The notes under the pieces are model-generated. The model saw nothing but the letters and a program-made list of their open reading frames with translations, did no database searches and was not told the origin of the DNA. Shown here one piece after another: positions 5,370-6,292 of a stretch of DNA of 6,292 nucleotides. The DNA is from Acidimicrobiaceae bacterium (lineage in GTDB: Bacteria > Actinomycetota > Acidimicrobiia > Acidimicrobiales > Bog-793), in NCBI GenBank assembly GCA_003170375.1, contig PMZN01000148.1, forward strand, positions 25,249 through 31,540, in the 5' to 3' direction. A program made the translations under genes and the position numbers. The stretch's first letter is position 1. The number at the start of each line of letters is the position of its first letter.

Positions 5370-6292
5370 GTGACCCGGGGCGTGCCGCTTCTCGAGGATC
5401 TGGGAGACCTGGACGGCAAGAGCGTCCTCGTCCGGCTCGACCTCAACGTCCCGCTCACCGAGACTGCAGAGGGCGACCGTGTCGTCGCCGACGACTTCAG
5501 GATCCGTGCGGCCCTGCCGACTCTGTTCTGGCTGCGCGACCACGGAGCTCGCATCACCGCGTGCTCCCACCTTGGCCGCCCTAAGGGCAAAGTTGACCCC
5601 CGGTTCGACATGGCACCGGTCAGGACACGACTCGAGGAGCTGATCGGCGGCGTCGAGCTGTTGGACAACCTTCGCTTCTCGCCAGGCGAGGAGGCGAACG
5701 ACCCGGCATTCGTTCTCGAGCTCGTCAAAGGCCACGACGCTTACGTCAATGACGCGTTCGGCTCCTCACATCGGGCCCACGCCTCTGTGGTCGGCCCACC
5801 GCAGTACCTGCCTTCGGCAGCTGGGCGCCTGCTGGCTCGCGAGGTCGAGGTTCTGACCGGCTTGCTCGACGAGCCGGCGAGGCCGTTTGTCGTGATCCTC
5901 GGCGGTGCCAAGGTGAAGGACAAGATCGGAGTCCTGCGCTCTCTCACGGCGCGGGCCGACACGGTGCTCGTCGGTGGCGGAATGTCGTTCACTTTCCTCC
6001 AGGCGCTCGGGCACTCGGTCGGAGCTTCTCTGATAGACACGACTCATCTCGATGCTTGTAAGGAGCTCCTCGACTCTCCCGGGCATCTGATACTGCCCGT
6101 CGACGCGAAGGCGCTCGCGCCTGGTCGAAAGCTCAGCATCGAGCACCAAGCCGATTCCGAACAGCCCACGAACATCGGTGACGCGGTGGGGCCCGACGTT
6201 GAGACCTTCGGCTTGGAGATACCCGAAGGCTGGCGCGGGGTGGACATCGGGCCGGCCACGGTCGAGCTGTTCGCAGAGGTCATCGCCTCGGC
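5370..6292 (+). CDS. pgk: Phosphoglycerate kinase, 3'-truncated by the window edge
   Basis: PGK transfers the acyl phosphate of 1,3-bisphosphoglycerate to ADP, the step after GAPDH. The window shows 307 codons of a protein that usually has about 390-400 residues; the end of the nucleotide-binding domain, including the GGGDS-type loop, is outside. Visible motifs are VRLDLNVPL (21-29), DDFRIRAALPTL (41-52), SHLGRPKGK (66-74), LDNLRFSPGEEAND (98-111), YVNDAFGSSHRAHAS (125-139), LGGAKVKDKIGVL (177-189), VGGGMSFTFLQALG (201-214) and DIGPATVELF (292-301). These cover the N-domain substrate site and the start of the C-domain. GTG 5370 is preferred: an in-frame stop lies at 5343-5345 and the next candidate is GTG 5382, which would shorten the leader by four residues. 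Neither has a strong Shine-Dalgarno sequence, so translation probably relies on coupling to gap, 10 bp upstream. Confidence 0.96.
   Translation, partial: MTRGVPLLEDLGDLDGKSVLVRLDLNVPLTETAEGDRVVADDFRIRAALPTLFWLRDHGARITACSHLGRPKGKVDPRFDMAPVRTRLEELIGGVELLDNLRFSPGEEANDPAFVLELVKGHDAYVNDAFGSSHRAHASVVGPPQYLPSAAGRLLAREVEVLTGLLDEPARPFVVILGGAKVKDKIGVLRSLTARADTVLVGGGMSFTFLQALGHSVGASLIDTTHLDACKELLDSPGHLILPVDAKALAPGRKLSIEHQADSEQPTNIGDAVGPDVETFGLEIPEGWRGVDIGPATVELFAEVIAS

Noticed and set aside
5356..5373. ATG at 5356 overlapping the gap stop as a possible pgk start
   Set aside because: It is in a different frame from pgk and reaches a stop after five codons.
1..6292. A novel multi-gene defence, mobile or biosynthetic system
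   Set aside because: Five of the six genes belong to well-known housekeeping families in a conserved order. There are no inverted-repeat ends, integrase, toxin-antitoxin pair or CRISPR-like array, and no abrupt change in composition was noticed by eye.

Overview
The window is ordinary, densely packed chromosomal DNA from a high-GC bacterium. All five genes lie on the + strand, and a sixth of the usual neighbourhood appears to be missing. The order is uvrC (5' end outside the window), a class I SAM-dependent methyltransferase, rapZ, yvcK, gap, pgk (3' end outside the window). This is the conserved actinobacterial uvrC-rapZ-yvcK-(whiA)-gap-pgk neighbourhood. Together with strong GC bias, GTG/TTG starts, the RapZ P-loop written GMSGAGRST and the YvcK loop written GGGHGL, it points to Actinomycetota. 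A less-studied lineage such as Acidimicrobiia is plausible, but that is inference and was not tested.

Layout. Positions 1-1710 encode UvrC, the nick-making subunit of nucleotide excision repair. Its two catalytic aspartates are separated by an extra Asp/Gly-rich linker built from a degenerate 18-bp repeat. A 4-bp ATGA overlap leads to a methyltransferase of unknown substrate (1707-2459). RapZ follows after 5 bp (2465-3319), and a 4-bp GTGA overlap leads to YvcK (3316-4227). These four genes look like one translationally coupled unit. The only real gap is 94 bp (4228-4321). It holds a 20-bp-period direct repeat, a small hairpin and a strong Shine-Dalgarno sequence that places the gap start at a TTG codon. 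gap (4322-5359) and pgk (5370 to the end) are 10 bp apart and encode consecutive steps of lower glycolysis.

How the genes fit together. RapZ and YvcK are known in other bacteria as regulators linking nucleotide or amino-sugar signals to cell-envelope synthesis and carbon flux. GAPDH and PGK carry out the adjoining steps of the central pathway. UvrC has no obvious biochemical link, although its position here is conserved.

Most notable points: (i) whiA is absent from its usual place between yvcK and gap, where the 94-bp spacer with tandem repeats lies instead; (ii) a methyltransferase sits between uvrC and rapZ; (iii) GAPDH departs from the nearly invariant PHKD-type loop next to the cofactor-specificity positions; (iv) UvrC carries a repeat-built linker expansion. 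I saw no mobile element, CRISPR array, tRNA or rRNA gene, and no evidence of a novel multi-gene system.
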